Assembly: GCA_003389325.1 (NCBI GenBank)
Contig: QQVE01000001.1
Coordinates: 142,168 to 206,167 of the forward strand
Source of the DNA: Planctomycetota bacterium
GTDB taxonomy: Bacteria > Planctomycetota > Planctomycetia > Pirellulales > PALSA-1355
Length of the DNA: 64,000 bases
Direction of reading: 5' to 3'
Numbering within the stretch: the first letter of the stretch is position 1; each line of letters begins with the position of its first letter. The notes beneath the pieces were generated by a model. The model was not told the origin of the DNA. It did no database searches and worked only from the letters and a program-made list of their open reading frames with translations. Position numbers and translations under genes: made by a program. Positions 25,030 to 34,217 of this stretch are shown here, piece by piece.

Positions 25030-27594
25030 CTAGATGCTGCGCGAGGCGGCATCGTGAATCGTCAGCCCTGCCAATCGATTGGAACTCTCGCCGGGCAGCA
25101 GCAGCCCGCCGGTCCAGCCCACGATGAAGCAGGTAACGATGCCTACCATGGCGTACAGAAAGAAATGCACATCGGCGCGTTGCTGCACGAAATACAGCAC
25201 CAGGGCACTGGCGGCGGCTCCGGCTAAGGCGCTGGTGCCGGTCGCGCGGCGCGTGAAAACGCCCAACGCGAAGAGTCCGGCCAGACCGCTGCCGGCGAGC
25301 CCCACCAGGCTGTTGTAGGCGTCCCACAGCGATTTCAAGTTGAACTCCGCCAGCGCCAGTGCCGCAGCAGTAGCCAGAACGCCGATCGCCGCAGTGAGCC
25401 AGCGCGCGATCCTCAAACCGCGTCGAGCTGCGACATCTCCGCCGAAGCGTCCGTAGAAGTCGGTCATCAGCGCAGTGACCACGCTATTGAGGCTGCTCGA
25501 GATCGTGGACTGCGCGGCGGCGAAGATTCCGGCAATGGCCAGACCGGCGATCCCCGCGGGCAGATTGCCGACGATGAAGGCTGGAAACACGGCATCGGTG
25601 GGCCGGACCGGATCGAGTCGTTCCGGCTGCGAGCGATAGAATACAAACAGCGCCGTGCCGATCGCGAAGAACAAGGCCGTGGAAGGAATGGCCAGCAAGC
25701 CATTGGTCCAAATCGCGCGTGCAGCCTTGGCCTCGTCTTTCGTAGTGAGGTACCGCTGAATCACAGCCTGGTCGCTCGTGTAGGGTACGAGCGTGATAAA
25801 CAAGTTTCCCACCAGAATTACCCAGAATGCGTTGGCGGCCGTCGACGGATCGAGGGTGAAGTGAAACATCTGCGTCTTGCCGGCGCTTTCGGCCACAGAC
25901 CAGATGCCGGACAGCCCGCCGTCGAACCGCCAGACGATCAGTCCCAGGCTGACCAGTGCCGCCCCTAGCAGCACGATCGACTGCACGACGTCTGCCCAGA
26001 TCACAGCCTGTATGCCGCCCAGCGACGTATAGGCCATACACATGGCACCCATCAGCACGATGCACAGCCGGACGTCGAGATCGCTGACAGCCGCCAGCGC
26101 CATGGCAGGGAGCAGCAGCACGATCGCCTGCCTGCCGACTTGAAATAAAATGAATGCGCCGCTGCCGTACAGCCGAGCTGCAAGGTTGAAACGCTTTTCC
26201 AGGTACTCGTAGGCCGAAGCGACGTCGAGCTGGCGAAAGAACGGCAGGTAGCAGCGGATGACCAGTGGAGCCAACAGCAAGATCGGAACGTTGGCCCAGA
26301 AGAAGGTCCAATCCGAGGCGTACGCTTTGGCCGGAATCGACATGAACGTAAGCGAACTAAGCATCGTGGCGTAGATGCTCAAGCCGGCCGCCCACCAGGG
26401 AATGCGTCCGCCTGCGGTGAAGTAATCGTCGGTATTTTTGTTGCGCGAGGCAAACGCTCCGCCGATGGCCACCATCCCCACGAGATACCCGATGAGCGCC
26501 GCATAGTTCAGCCAGCCGAAACTCGCTTTGCTGCCGGCGATGCTACCGCTCCAAACTTCGGTGGAGCGCACACCGGGCCGGGCTTCGCCGCCAGGCACGA
26601 TGATTCGGTCCCGCCATCGTGCCGTGGTGGTCGTTACGAGTGAAAAGGGTAGCTGGCCGCGCCGTGTCCACGTATCGGTAATCGTGTCGTATGCCAGAAC
26701 GTCGCGAGGAAAGCCCGTATGTTCGTCCGGAGGCGTGGTCAGTTGCGAACCATCGTCGCCGCCGAGCAGGAACACGTGCGATTGGCCTACGCTCGGCGCT
26801 GGCGTCGGGGCGGCAGCAGAGAACTGTGGCAAGTCAGCGATCCTCCGCCAGCCGTTTCCCGGCGTGTAACGGTAGGCGTCGCGCAAATACTCACGCTTCG
26901 GCTGTCCCTCGGCGTCGGGCTTGAGCGCTACACCGCCAAACAGAAAAAAAGATCCGTCTTGCGCCGCCGCGGTGGCCAGCATCCGCTCCTTGCCGGGCCA
27001 GGGTTCGAGTTTTCGCCACGTGGACTCGGGCCGCACTAGGTCCAGAGCCCAAAATGTCTTGAGAGCTTCGGTGGCATCGGCAGCTTCGACGCCGCCTGCC
27101 AGGTAGACCGTGTTTCCAACCAATGCTCCGCAGAAATTGGCACACGGCCGCGGCAACTTTGGCAGCGGTGCAGAACGAACAGCTTCGCCCTCGAGACGCA
27201 ATAGAAAGCAGTCGGCATAGTGGCGGTGGGCATCGCTGCCGCCGGCGCAAAAGATACCCCGAGACGTAGTGAGTGCCACACCGTAGGCCAACGGTCGCGG
27301 CAGTTTGCCGGCATTTTGCCATTTAGCTTTGGGATCGCGCAGGACGAACACCGTGTCGTACCAGACCTTGGTGCCGCCTTGCCAGGGACGCAGTGCGGGG
27401 AAGTTGGCGCCGCCGGCGACGATCAAGGCGTCGTCATGCACGCCGACCAAAGGGCCAGCAAAACCTTCGTCGTCGGGAATCGGCGGCAGTTGCTCCCACG
27501 CGAGTTCCTGGCCGAGGCAGGCAGCCGCCATCGGTACGAACGAGCACAGCAGCAGCGTTAAGGAAGCGAAGAACGTTGGGCGGCGAAGCGTCAT
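25030..27594 (-). CDS. Kelch (NanM-like) domain fused to sodium:solute symporter
   Basis: An 854-residue two-part protein. The ATG at 27594 overlaps the upstream TGA (TGATG), and an N-terminal signal (FFASLTLLLCSFVPMAAACLGQ) follows. Residues about 25-380 form a six-bladed beta-propeller with repeated LVGVHDDALIVAGGANF, GNTVYLAGG, SFFLFGGVAL, HVFLLGGDD motifs, as in periplasmic N-acetylneuraminate epimerase/mutarotase. Residues about 400-850 are a 13-helix SSS transporter (GYLVGMVAIGGAFASRNKNT, PWWAAGLSIYATMLSSLTFM, YTSLGGIQAVIWADVVQS). The propeller would face the periplasm and present the correct anomer to the transporter. Sialic acid or a related acidic sugar is the inferred cargo. Confidence 0.9.
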   Translation of the reverse strand: MTLRRPTFFASLTLLLCSFVPMAAACLGQELAWEQLPPIPDDEGFAGPLVGVHDDALIVAGGANFPALRPWQGGTKVWYDTVFVLRDPKAKWQNAGKLPRPLAYGVALTTSRGIFCAGGSDAHRHYADCFLLRLEGEAVRSAPLPKLPRPCANFCGALVGNTVYLAGGVEAADATEALKTFWALDLVRPESTWRKLEPWPGKERMLATAAAQDGSFFLFGGVALKPDAEGQPKREYLRDAYRYTPGNGWRRIADLPQFSAAAPTPAPSVGQSHVFLLGGDDGSQLTTPPDEHTGFPRDVLAYDTITDTWTRRGQLPFSLVTTTTARWRDRIIVPGGEARPGVRSTEVWSGSIAGSKASFGWLNYAALIGYLVGMVAIGGAFASRNKNTDDYFTAGGRIPWWAAGLSIYATMLSSLTFMSIPAKAYASDWTFFWANVPILLLAPLVIRCYLPFFRQLDVASAYEYLEKRFNLAARLYGSGAFILFQVGRQAIVLLLPAMALAAVSDLDVRLCIVLMGAMCMAYTSLGGIQAVIWADVVQSIVLLGAALVSLGLIVWRFDGGLSGIWSVAESAGKTQMFHFTLDPSTAANAFWVILVGNLFITLVPYTSDQAVIQRYLTTKDEAKAARAIWTNGLLAIPSTALFFAIGTALFVFYRSQPERLDPVRPTDAVFPAFIVGNLPAGIAGLAIAGIFAAAQSTISSSLNSVVTALMTDFYGRFGGDVAARRGLRIARWLTAAIGVLATAAALALAEFNLKSLWDAYNSLVGLAGSGLAGLFALGVFTRRATGTSALAGAAASALVLYFVQQRADVHFFLYAMVGIVTCFIVGWTGGLLLPGESSNRLAGLTIHDAASRSI

Positions 27595-28475
27595 CAACGC
27601 CAATCGTAACGCACGCCCAGCAGGTCGAACAGCCGTTCGTTGTGGCCGGCGAAATACTGCCGCAACCGCTTGCGCGTCGCGTCCGACATCGTTGCGCGGT
27701 AGCGGCCCGAGTTGTGTGTGGCGAACCGAGGAGGCGTCCAACTCGGCGCTTCCAGGAAGGCGAGGACTTCGTTGAACACGTCGCCGGGGGCGCGGAACAT
27801 TCGTTCGGCCTGCACGACGAGCATGCGCTCGCGGTCGAAGTGCTCTTGCCAGCGGAGCAGTTGATCGACGTATACGCCGCGGGCCAGGTACGAATAGTGG
27901 CGATGCGGCTCGCTTTGAAAGTGTGGGTCGGCCATCATCCGCTCGTGTTCGCCGGCCAGCCGCTCGGGCTCGGCTTCGATGGCCTCTTCGAACGAAAGCG
28001 ATTCACGGCCGCGCTGCGCGCTGTGCTGATAGTGCGAGTAGGCCCGGCTGACAGGATCGCGCAACAGGAAGATTAACTTCACGTGCGGCACGGTGCGCCG
28101 AATGAGTTGCGGAACGCGCGGATCGAACATGTAGTAAGGGCTCGACTCGAAGCACAGTTGGTCGCCGCGCGGCGTCTGGCCAACGCTACGGGACCTTATC
28201 GGAAAGTGCATGCGGTACCAGTTCTCTCCGCGAGCGAGGTTCTGGTCGAAGTAGTGCACCTCCTTCTTCAGCGACGCCGTCAAACTTGGGTGTTCCGACA
28301 GGTAACCAAACAGCGAAGTCGTGCCCGCCTTCTGCGCTCCGGCGATGATTAGGTCGGGAAGCCGCCGGCGGGAGGCCGTGACTTGACGGTACCATAGCCG
28401 CGGAGTGGCGAGGTGCCGAGTCTGCCTGACCGCAGGCGCCTGCCAAACGCGCGTGAACAGATGGTTTTGCCGCAT
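27594..28475 (-). CDS. PAPS-dependent sulfotransferase
   Basis: A 293-residue sulfotransferase that moves sulfate from PAPS to an acceptor. The 5'-phosphosulfate loop is IIAGAQKAGTTSLFGYL (43-59), and the 3'-phosphate loop is FLLRDPVSRAYSHYQH. KKEVHYFD and YLARGVYVDQLLRWQEHF match the heparan-sulfate-type branch of carbohydrate sulfotransferases. There is no signal or membrane helix, so it is cytosolic. Its TGA overlaps the ATG of the Kelch-symporter gene by one base, placing both in one operon and suggesting that a sugar or glycolipid is sulfated in connection with the transported sugar. Confidence 0.92.
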   Translation of the reverse strand: MRQNHLFTRVWQAPAVRQTRHLATPRLWYRQVTASRRRLPDLIIAGAQKAGTTSLFGYLSEHPSLTASLKKEVHYFDQNLARGENWYRMHFPIRSRSVGQTPRGDQLCFESSPYYMFDPRVPQLIRRTVPHVKLIFLLRDPVSRAYSHYQHSAQRGRESLSFEEAIEAEPERLAGEHERMMADPHFQSEPHRHYSYLARGVYVDQLLRWQEHFDRERMLVVQAERMFRAPGDVFNEVLAFLEAPSWTPPRFATHNSGRYRATMSDATRKRLRQYFAGHNERLFDLLGVRYDWR

Positions 28476-28644
28476 GGAGGCCGTTCCTTGGACCGGTGAC
28501 GTGAGCGCGTGCGCTGCAAGTCTTGTTCGGCTGGGACATCTGTGAGACTTGAAACGATCCTAACGAACGGGAAATCGTGGCTCCGTGCTAGCAGTGAGGT
28601 GCCGCCCGTGTGACACACCGGGGCACGGCGACGGATCAGCGCGC

Positions 28645-28672
28645 AAAAAAACCGGGCCGCCAGGGCCCGGTT
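28645..28672 (-). terminator. Rho-independent terminator after the mono-haem-type gene
   Basis: On the minus strand an 9-base stem AACCGGGCC/GGCCCGGTT-type hairpin (ACCGGGCC at 28651-28658 against GGCCCGGT at 28664-28671, plus an extra A-T pair) with a 5-base loop is followed directly by six U residues (A run at 28645-28650 on the plus strand). It is 35 bases past the stop of the gene at 28707-29123. Confidence 0.9.
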
Positions 28673-28706
28673 GTGGTGTCGTTCATCAGGTGAAGCTCGG
28701 TAGCAG

Positions 28707-29123
28707 CTAGTCTGCCGAGGCCTGGGCATCCTCGTCGCCGCCGGGAAGCTTTCCCTCCTTGAGCAGATCGCCGAAGGTAGGCGAGTTCGGGTCATCCGGG
28801 TTGGACTGCATCGCCGAGACTTTTTCCAGGGCTTCCTGAATCTTGGCGGTGTTCTTGGCGTCGGCCTTCTTGTCGAGCAATTCGGCCAAGGCGTCGCCGT
28901 AAGCATTGCGGTCCTTCTTCTTCTTTCCCTTGTGGCAGACGTTGCACTTTGCCTTCTTGACGGCCACGACCAGCGCTTCTTCCGCTGGTGAGGAAGGACT
29001 CTTCTTGACGTACTTGGTTTCAAACTCTTTCTTGAACGGGGGGACCGCATGCGCCGATTCAATTCGGGCCAACAGAATGCCGGCCGCCAGGCCAACCAGG
29101 GCCAGCAGACAGACCTTTTTCAT
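28707..29123 (-). CDS. Secreted Lys-rich protein with one CxxCH motif
   Basis: A 138-residue exported protein with signal peptide KKVCLLALVGLAAGILLA, cleaved near SAHA (residue 26). A single haem-type motif CNVCHKG (C60-H64) is preceded by VVAVKKAK and followed by KKKKDRNAYG. The C-terminal half is helical and acidic (DDPNSPTFGDLLKEGKLPGGDEDAQ). No clear distal methionine of a class I cytochrome c can be picked, so it may be a small c-type cytochrome or a protein with a disulfide/zinc-like CxxCH. A strong terminator follows, so it is likely a single-gene transcript, well expressed. Confidence 0.8.
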   Translation of the reverse strand: MKKVCLLALVGLAAGILLARIESAHAVPPFKKEFETKYVKKSPSSPAEEALVVAVKKAKCNVCHKGKKKKDRNAYGDALAELLDKKADAKNTAKIQEALEKVSAMQSNPDDPNSPTFGDLLKEGKLPGGDEDAQASAD

Positions 29124-29313
29124 GAAACACTCTCTCCGATTGCAAAGGGAACGTGCCAGGATAGCGGAAGTCTAGCTCTGGCGGGTGGGATACGCGGGGA
29201 TTCTTCGGCGGGCTGCTCCGGACGCTTTCCGCTACCGAATCCTAGTAGACTCACTGACCCTGGGCCTGTCAAGCAATGCAGCGTCGTGATGCAAGCCTTT
29301 TGCTGTCAGCTTG

Positions 29314-32106
29314 TTACGAGTCCTCGCCGGCATCCTCCGGCTCGCGACGCTCGTTCCCTTGAGAGCTCGATTCGAGGGCATTCTCGCTCGGCGGGCTGGG
29401 AAGATAATTGACCCAGCCGCCGGCGTCCGATCCGTCGGCCGCACCACCCATTGCGGCGTTGTTCACCACCGACTGGTCCAGGGCATAGTCGGTGGGAACT
29501 TGCGTGTGGTAGGCGCGGCTGCGATCGGGCCTCGCTTTCCAGGCGACCGCTCCGCTGCCGGCAATTTCGTCTCGGCTGCGCTCCTGCCAGTGATCCTGCC
29601 AACGCTCGAAGTCGAATTGCCGCGAGCCGGTCTGACCGGTGGGATTCATGATCTGCCAGAAGACATCGAACCCTTCGAAGTAGTTGTGATCGCCGCTCCA
29701 AGTGAACCGCTCGATGTACTCGTCGATCGTGTCCGAGCCTCGCTGCTCGATGAGTGGAACCGAACCGGTCGTGGCGAGGATGCAATCGTCGCACTCGATG
29801 CTCGTAGAAAGCTGATAGGGCGTCTCGCGACTGTTGGTCAACAGGACCAAACCGCCGCCGACGATAGCCGTTACGTGACGCAGCACCAACTCGGCACGCA
29901 CTTCGCGCGACGGCAGCAGGCTACTGCCGTCGGCAACAAACAGGCGCTCGCTGGTGGCCAGCAGCCCGTTGACCCACGTTAACTCGACCGGCTGCAAGTC
30001 GCGGTCTCGCAATAGCGTGGCCTCACCGCGGGCTACGCAATTGCGCAAGTCGATGGCCACGGCACTGCCCTCGGGCACGGCGAGGCCCATGTTCATCGTC
30101 TTCGTCCCGGGCGGGGCATTGATCTCGAAGAAGGCAGCACCGGCCCGGTAGGCTCGCGGGCCTCGGACCGTGAACGTGCAGCCTTCGAATGCCAAACCTT
30201 CACAGCCCAGCGCTTCGAACAAAGACCAGTCGACCGGGAAATCTTGTGGAAGATCGAACTCCCAGTCGACGTCATTGACCTTCAATCGGCCGCCGGCCAC
30301 GCTAACCATCGCCTGGCGATTGTACTTGAGCGGATTCCAATCCTGGTCGATGCGAAAGCCCACGACGGGTCGAAAGCCTTCTCCGGCTCGAATGCGAAGG
30401 TCCAAATCGGCCATGGCGATCGGGCGTTCGTTGCGGCGCCCGTCGTATTGCAGTTCGATAACGTCGCCGCTCGTGGCTTCGCTACACGCGGCCTGCAGGC
30501 TGCTATAACGCTTGCCCGGCCCGTCTTCGTCGCTCACGATCAACAGGTGCTCGTCGACCGCGTCCGAAGTTGCCATGGGCGGCCGCGCGTCGGGAGAGTC
30601 GTCCGCATCCGGCGGTGCTTCCGCAGGCTCAGTCGAGTTGCCGTTGTCCGGATCGGCCAAGATTCGGCCCTGCAGATTGGCGAGACTCCGCACGATTTCG
30701 GGTAGTCCGGACGATGCGTCAGGCACCGGTTCTTCGTCGGATCTGTCAATCGGCGTCTCAACTTCACGCGAGGGTTCGGCCGGTTGCGTTTTCGGGAGCG
30801 GCGGAATTGGTACCGGATCCGTTCGATTCGTTTCCTCGGGGCCGACCTCCGGAACGTCGATGCTCGGAGGCTCGAGCCGTGGCCGCCCGGGTGAAGTTGC
30901 CGTGGGGCTGGCCAGCAATGGCGTTTCCGATTCGCTCGCACTCGACCAATACACGTCGAGCCCGACGACGATTAGCAGCAGCGCTGCTATCGGTGCGGCC
31001 CAAGGTACGTGGCGCAACCAAACAGCCTGGGGAGCCTGGGGCCGCGGAGCGACGCGCATGGTGTGCGACCCGCTCAACGGCATGCCCAAACTCTGGCCGA
31101 GTGCGGCTAGCTCGTCAATCAATTCGGAGGCCGCCTGGTAGCGCTGGTTCGGGTCCTTGGCAAGCAGCCGCGACAGAACTTGCGACACCGCCGGTGGCAA
31201 CTCGGGTCGGTCCGCGCGAGGATCCGGAGGCGAGTCGGCCTGGTGCTGCAGGAGTTTTTGCAGCACTGTGCCGTCGGGAAACGGCGGGCGACCGGTCAGC
31301 ATGAAATAGAAGGAACACCCCAGCGAGTACAAGTCGCTCCGCACGTCGGCGCTGCGCGGGTCGCGCGCTTGCTCCGGCGAAATGTAGTCGAACGTGCCCA
31401 GCGTTACGCCGCTGGCGGTCAGTTCGCCCGTAGGCGCCAACTGGCTCAACCGCGCCAGTCCCATGTCAACGAGCTTCGCCTTGCCGTCAGGCGTCACAAG
31501 CACATTCGAGGGCTTGATGTCCCGGTGGATCACTGCACGTTGGCTGGCGTGCTCCAAAGCTTGGGCGATCTGATAGGTGTAACTGAGGGCCTGTCCCAGC
31601 GACAGCGGGCCGTTTTGATCGACCAGGTCGCGAATGTTCACGCCTTCGATAAACTCGAAAACGATGTAGTGGACGCCGCGGTCCTCGCCCACGAAGAACA
31701 CGCGGGCGATATTGTCGTGGCCCAGCCGCGCCGCCGATTGGGCTTCGTTGCGGAAGCGGCGCAAGGTTTCTTCGTCAGCCGACTGGTCGCGCGAAAGCAC
31801 CTTGAGGGCTACTTCGCGGTCGAGCGTCATGTCATGCGCACGATAAACGACGCCCATGCCGCCGCCGCCGACAAATTCCTGCAATAGGAATTGACCGAGC
31901 TGCTCGCCTTCCCAGTGGGCGGCCGATTCCAACAGCGATTTGCCCTGCAGCTCCAAGTCGGGCGTCGGTGGGCGCGAGGAAATAATCGTTTGACCGTCCG
32001 GTATCGGCCCCCGGGACGAGCCTGAGGAAGGGCTAGGCGACGGCGGGGTCGAACCGGAGTCCGGCCGCGAAGCCTGCACAGGCTTGTGGCTCGACGCTTC
32101 GCTCAT
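29314..32106 (-). CDS. Transmembrane Ser/Thr protein kinase with large exported C-terminal domain
   Basis: A 930-residue Hanks-type kinase. A Ser/Pro-rich leader (1-60) precedes the kinase domain (about 72-335): glycine loop GGGGMGVV (80-87), lysine K102 in VALKVL, E121, catalytic HRDIKPSN (194-201), DMG in place of DFG (214-216), GTFDYISPEQ (237-246). TM helix at about 369-386 is followed by a Pro-rich linker to about 520. The exported part (about 520-910) has the strand pattern of a parallel beta-helix (RYSSLQAACSEATSGDVIEL, then repeated short strands up to FEGFDVFWQ). It may sense or bind surface polysaccharide and signal inward. Other planctomycete kinases carry different exported domains. 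Confidence 0.92.
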   Translation of the reverse strand: MSEASSHKPVQASRPDSGSTPPSPSPSSGSSRGPIPDGQTIISSRPPTPDLELQGKSLLESAAHWEGEQLGQFLLQEFVGGGGMGVVYRAHDMTLDREVALKVLSRDQSADEETLRRFRNEAQSAARLGHDNIARVFFVGEDRGVHYIVFEFIEGVNIRDLVDQNGPLSLGQALSYTYQIAQALEHASQRAVIHRDIKPSNVLVTPDGKAKLVDMGLARLSQLAPTGELTASGVTLGTFDYISPEQARDPRSADVRSDLYSLGCSFYFMLTGRPPFPDGTVLQKLLQHQADSPPDPRADRPELPPAVSQVLSRLLAKDPNQRYQAASELIDELAALGQSLGMPLSGSHTMRVAPRPQAPQAVWLRHVPWAAPIAALLLIVVGLDVYWSSASESETPLLASPTATSPGRPRLEPPSIDVPEVGPEETNRTDPVPIPPLPKTQPAEPSREVETPIDRSDEEPVPDASSGLPEIVRSLANLQGRILADPDNGNSTEPAEAPPDADDSPDARPPMATSDAVDEHLLIVSDEDGPGKRYSSLQAACSEATSGDVIELQYDGRRNERPIAMADLDLRIRAGEGFRPVVGFRIDQDWNPLKYNRQAMVSVAGGRLKVNDVDWEFDLPQDFPVDWSLFEALGCEGLAFEGCTFTVRGPRAYRAGAAFFEINAPPGTKTMNMGLAVPEGSAVAIDLRNCVARGEATLLRDRDLQPVELTWVNGLLATSERLFVADGSSLLPSREVRAELVLRHVTAIVGGGLVLLTNSRETPYQLSTSIECDDCILATTGSVPLIEQRGSDTIDEYIERFTWSGDHNYFEGFDVFWQIMNPTGQTGSRQFDFERWQDHWQERSRDEIAGSGAVAWKARPDRSRAYHTQVPTDYALDQSVVNNAAMGGAADGSDAGGWVNYLPSPPSENALESSSQGNERREPEDAGEDS

Positions 32107-32537
32107 GTAGTTCCTGACGTCTCTTCTCTGCTCGCTTGCCGAGACGTGGCCGACTCGCCGACCAGGGGTGTTGCATTAGCCGATAGGATTGCGGCACCCA
32201 TTGAACGGACAAGCCATGGGACGAACGTCCGCCTGACGATTTGCTCGCCGTCTTGTCGAATCATCCATGATAGCCTCGATTGTAACCCGCAATGGGGTAG
32301 GACGTCAAACCGGTAAGCAGTGATATCAACGCGGGTTAGGGCGATTTTGGCACATGGGTCCGGGGCTTATTGGCCGCGGCGGCGCGGGGGTCCCGGGCCA
32401 AGCCGTGCGTCCACGCTGATTTGCTTTCGGGTCGGATTGAACTACGATTGCGGGCACATGTGGGTCCTCCCACCCGCGGTCCCGGTCGCGCTGACCGAGC
32501 CGATTCAACTCCGTGCCATGTATCCGGATGCTCTACG
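32107..32537. other. Divergent intergenic region
   Basis: These 431 bases separate the kinase gene (minus) and the Tat-exported TIM-barrel gene (plus). Open frames here lack protein character. It is expected to hold both promoters, but I see no pair of boxes good enough to assign. Confidence 0.5.
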
Positions 32538-33440
32538 ATGAATCACCGTCTCCACCGTCGCTCGTTTCTGCAACACACTACCGCGGCCGGACTGGGCTTG
32601 GCCTCTCTGGCCGGCGCTTCTGCCCGGGGAGACGAAAAAGCGCCGCTGTTTAAGATTTCGCTGGCCCAGTGGTCACTGCACAAGACCTTGTTCAGCGGCC
32701 GGATGAACAATCTCGATTTCGCCAAGGCCGCAAAGATGGAGTACGGGATTGATGCGGTCGAGTACGTCAATCAGTTCTTCGCCACGAAAGCCCAGGACAT
32801 GAAGTACCTGGCAGAAATGAAGTCCCGGGCCAATGACGTCGGCGTGACCAACGTGCTGATCATGATCGACGGAGAGGGCCAGATTGGCGATCCCAGCGAG
32901 GCGAAACGGCTCAAGGCAGTCGAAAATCACTACAAGTGGGTAGAAGCCGCGAAATTCCTAGGATGCCACTCTATCCGGGTTAACGCGTATTCTAAGGGCT
33001 CTCCCGAGGAGCAGGCCAAGCTCGTCACCGATGGTTTGATCCGTCTCGCGGAGTTCGCCAAGGACAGAGACATCAACATCATCGTTGAGAACCATGGCGG
33101 CCTGTCGTCCAACGGCATGTGGCTAGCGGGCGTAATGAAGATGGTGGATATGGAAAATGTGGGGACATTGCCAGATTTCGGGAACTTTGATACCTACGAC
33201 CGGTACAAGGGCGTGAAGGAGCTCATGCCCTACGCCAAGGGGGTAAGTGCCAAGAGCATGAACTTCGACGAGGCCGGCGATGACGTGCGGACGGATTTTC
33301 GTCGGATGATCAAAATCGTGCTCGACGCAGGGTACCACGGCTACGTTGGGATCGAATACGAGGGGTCGGAACTCTCGGAGCCTGCCGGCATCATCGCGAC
33401 CCGAAAGTTGCTAGAAAAGGTCCGCCAGGAGTTTTCCTGA
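32538..33440 (+). CDS. Tat-exported sugar-isomerase-like TIM-barrel protein
   Basis: A 300-residue protein of the xylose-isomerase-like TIM-barrel family. The start at 32538 gives [20 protein letters not shown], a Tat signal (RRSFLQ) with a short h-region ending at ASARG. The longer frame from 32370 is not supported. Metal- and sugar-binding segments are at [34 protein letters not shown] (E and H), [16 protein letters not shown] and [14 protein letters not shown] (E). Exported members in planctomycetes are common; some act on polyols or 3-keto sugars. Substrate unknown. Confidence 0.9.
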   Translation: MNHRLHRRSFLQHTTAAGLGLASLAGASARGDEKAPLFKISLAQWSLHKTLFSGRMNNLDFAKAAKMEYGIDAVEYVNQFFATKAQDMKYLAEMKSRANDVGVTNVLIMIDGEGQIGDPSEAKRLKAVENHYKWVEAAKFLGCHSIRVNAYSKGSPEEQAKLVTDGLIRLAEFAKDRDINIIVENHGGLSSNGMWLAGVMKMVDMENVGTLPDFGNFDTYDRYKGVKELMPYAKGVSAKSMNFDEAGDDVRTDFRRMIKIVLDAGYHGYVGIEYEGSELSEPAGIIATRKLLEKVRQEFS

Positions 33441-33783
33441 GTATCGCATCTTTCGAACAGCGCGTTTCCTTCGTACCTTCCCTTAATGCGACACCGCGCG
33501 CGACCGGCGCAGCAGTGCTAGCAGCTTGAATTGGAATATTTTTCTCGCCCCGCACAAGTGGACATCTGGTAAATGTGAAAAGCTGAGTGCCTAATAATTG
33601 GGCACACAGGCTGTGCCTGTCGCGTAGGCACCTAAGCGCACGATTTGTGCACGCCGGTCAAGTCGGCGTAAGTGCTATCAAAGCAATGACATCCGTGCTG
33701 GGTGTTGCTCGCCCCTTACGATTTAGTCGCAGGGACCACCGTGGGCGGTCCTTCAGACTTGGTATCGTTTCAGGAGGTCGAGT
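33441..33783. other. Intergenic leader region upstream of the ribbon-helix-helix gene
   Basis: These 343 bases hold no recognisable gene. The part from 33530 to 33600 is AT-richer. The alternating complementary segments at 33587-33631 (listed separately) and a Shine-Dalgarno at 33772-33777 are the visible elements, so this is likely a promoter plus long 5' leader. Confidence 0.5.
33587..33631 (+). promoter_or_regulatory. Alternating complementary segments, possible switching leader hairpins
   Basis: GTGCC (33587), GGCAC (33601), GTGCC (33613) and GGCAC (33627) alternate at 12-14 base intervals. Segments 1-2, 2-3 and 3-4 can each pair; the central one (GGCACA with TGTGCC, 5-base loop) is the strongest. 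Pairing 2-3 excludes 1-2 and 3-4, the arrangement used by attenuators and riboswitch platforms. No ligand or leader peptide is evident. Confidence 0.4.
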
Positions 33784-34194
33784 ATGAGCGAGCAGCGACA
33801 AGATGTCTTTCGCGTGGCGGACGAGATTTACCGACAGCGGCCCAGTTGGGTCACGTTCTTCCGCGAAGTGCTAGGCGTGGATGGAATCGTGCGGCAGGTA
33901 TACCAAACCCCCGAGGCGCTCGCCCAGTTTGAGCAAACGCCCGAATTTCAGCAGATTCAGCAGATGCTCGCGAAGCTCCGCGAGAACGACGCCGATCTGC
34001 CAAGCGGACCGCGGGAGCCGACCCGAGTGATTACGGTCCGGTTGCCCAAGAGCCTTCACGAGTCGTTGAAGTCGGAGGCCCACGACCGTCGCACGAGCAT
34101 GAACAAGCTGTGCATTTCCAAGCTGCTGCAGGTGATCGACGGCGAGTTGGTACCGGCGGAAATTGCGTCGCCTGCAAAAGAACCGGCTGCATAA
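33784..34194 (+). CDS. Ribbon-helix-helix protein with helical N-terminal extension
   Basis: A 136-residue protein with a textbook AGGAGG 6 bases before the ATG. The C-terminal part (80-118) is an Arc/HicB-like ribbon-helix-helix: TRVITVRLPKSLHESLKSEA then RRTSMNKLCISKLLQ. The N-terminal 70 residues are helical and Gln-rich (IYRQRPSWVTFFREVLGVDG, FEQTPEFQQIQQMLAKL). Such proteins bind DNA as dimers. It may regulate itself through the structured leader upstream. No toxin gene of the HicA type is adjacent, so an antitoxin role is not supported. Confidence 0.85.
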   Translation: MSEQRQDVFRVADEIYRQRPSWVTFFREVLGVDGIVRQVYQTPEALAQFEQTPEFQQIQQMLAKLRENDADLPSGPREPTRVITVRLPKSLHESLKSEAHDRRTSMNKLCISKLLQVIDGELVPAEIASPAKEPAA

Positions 34195-34217
34195 CGGTCT
34201 GCGGCAAACAGATAAAA

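Noticed and set aside
33784..34194. Toxin-antitoxin pair with the RHH protein as antitoxin
   Set aside because: No toxin-sized gene is adjacent on the same strand; the next element is the RNase P RNA on the opposite strand.
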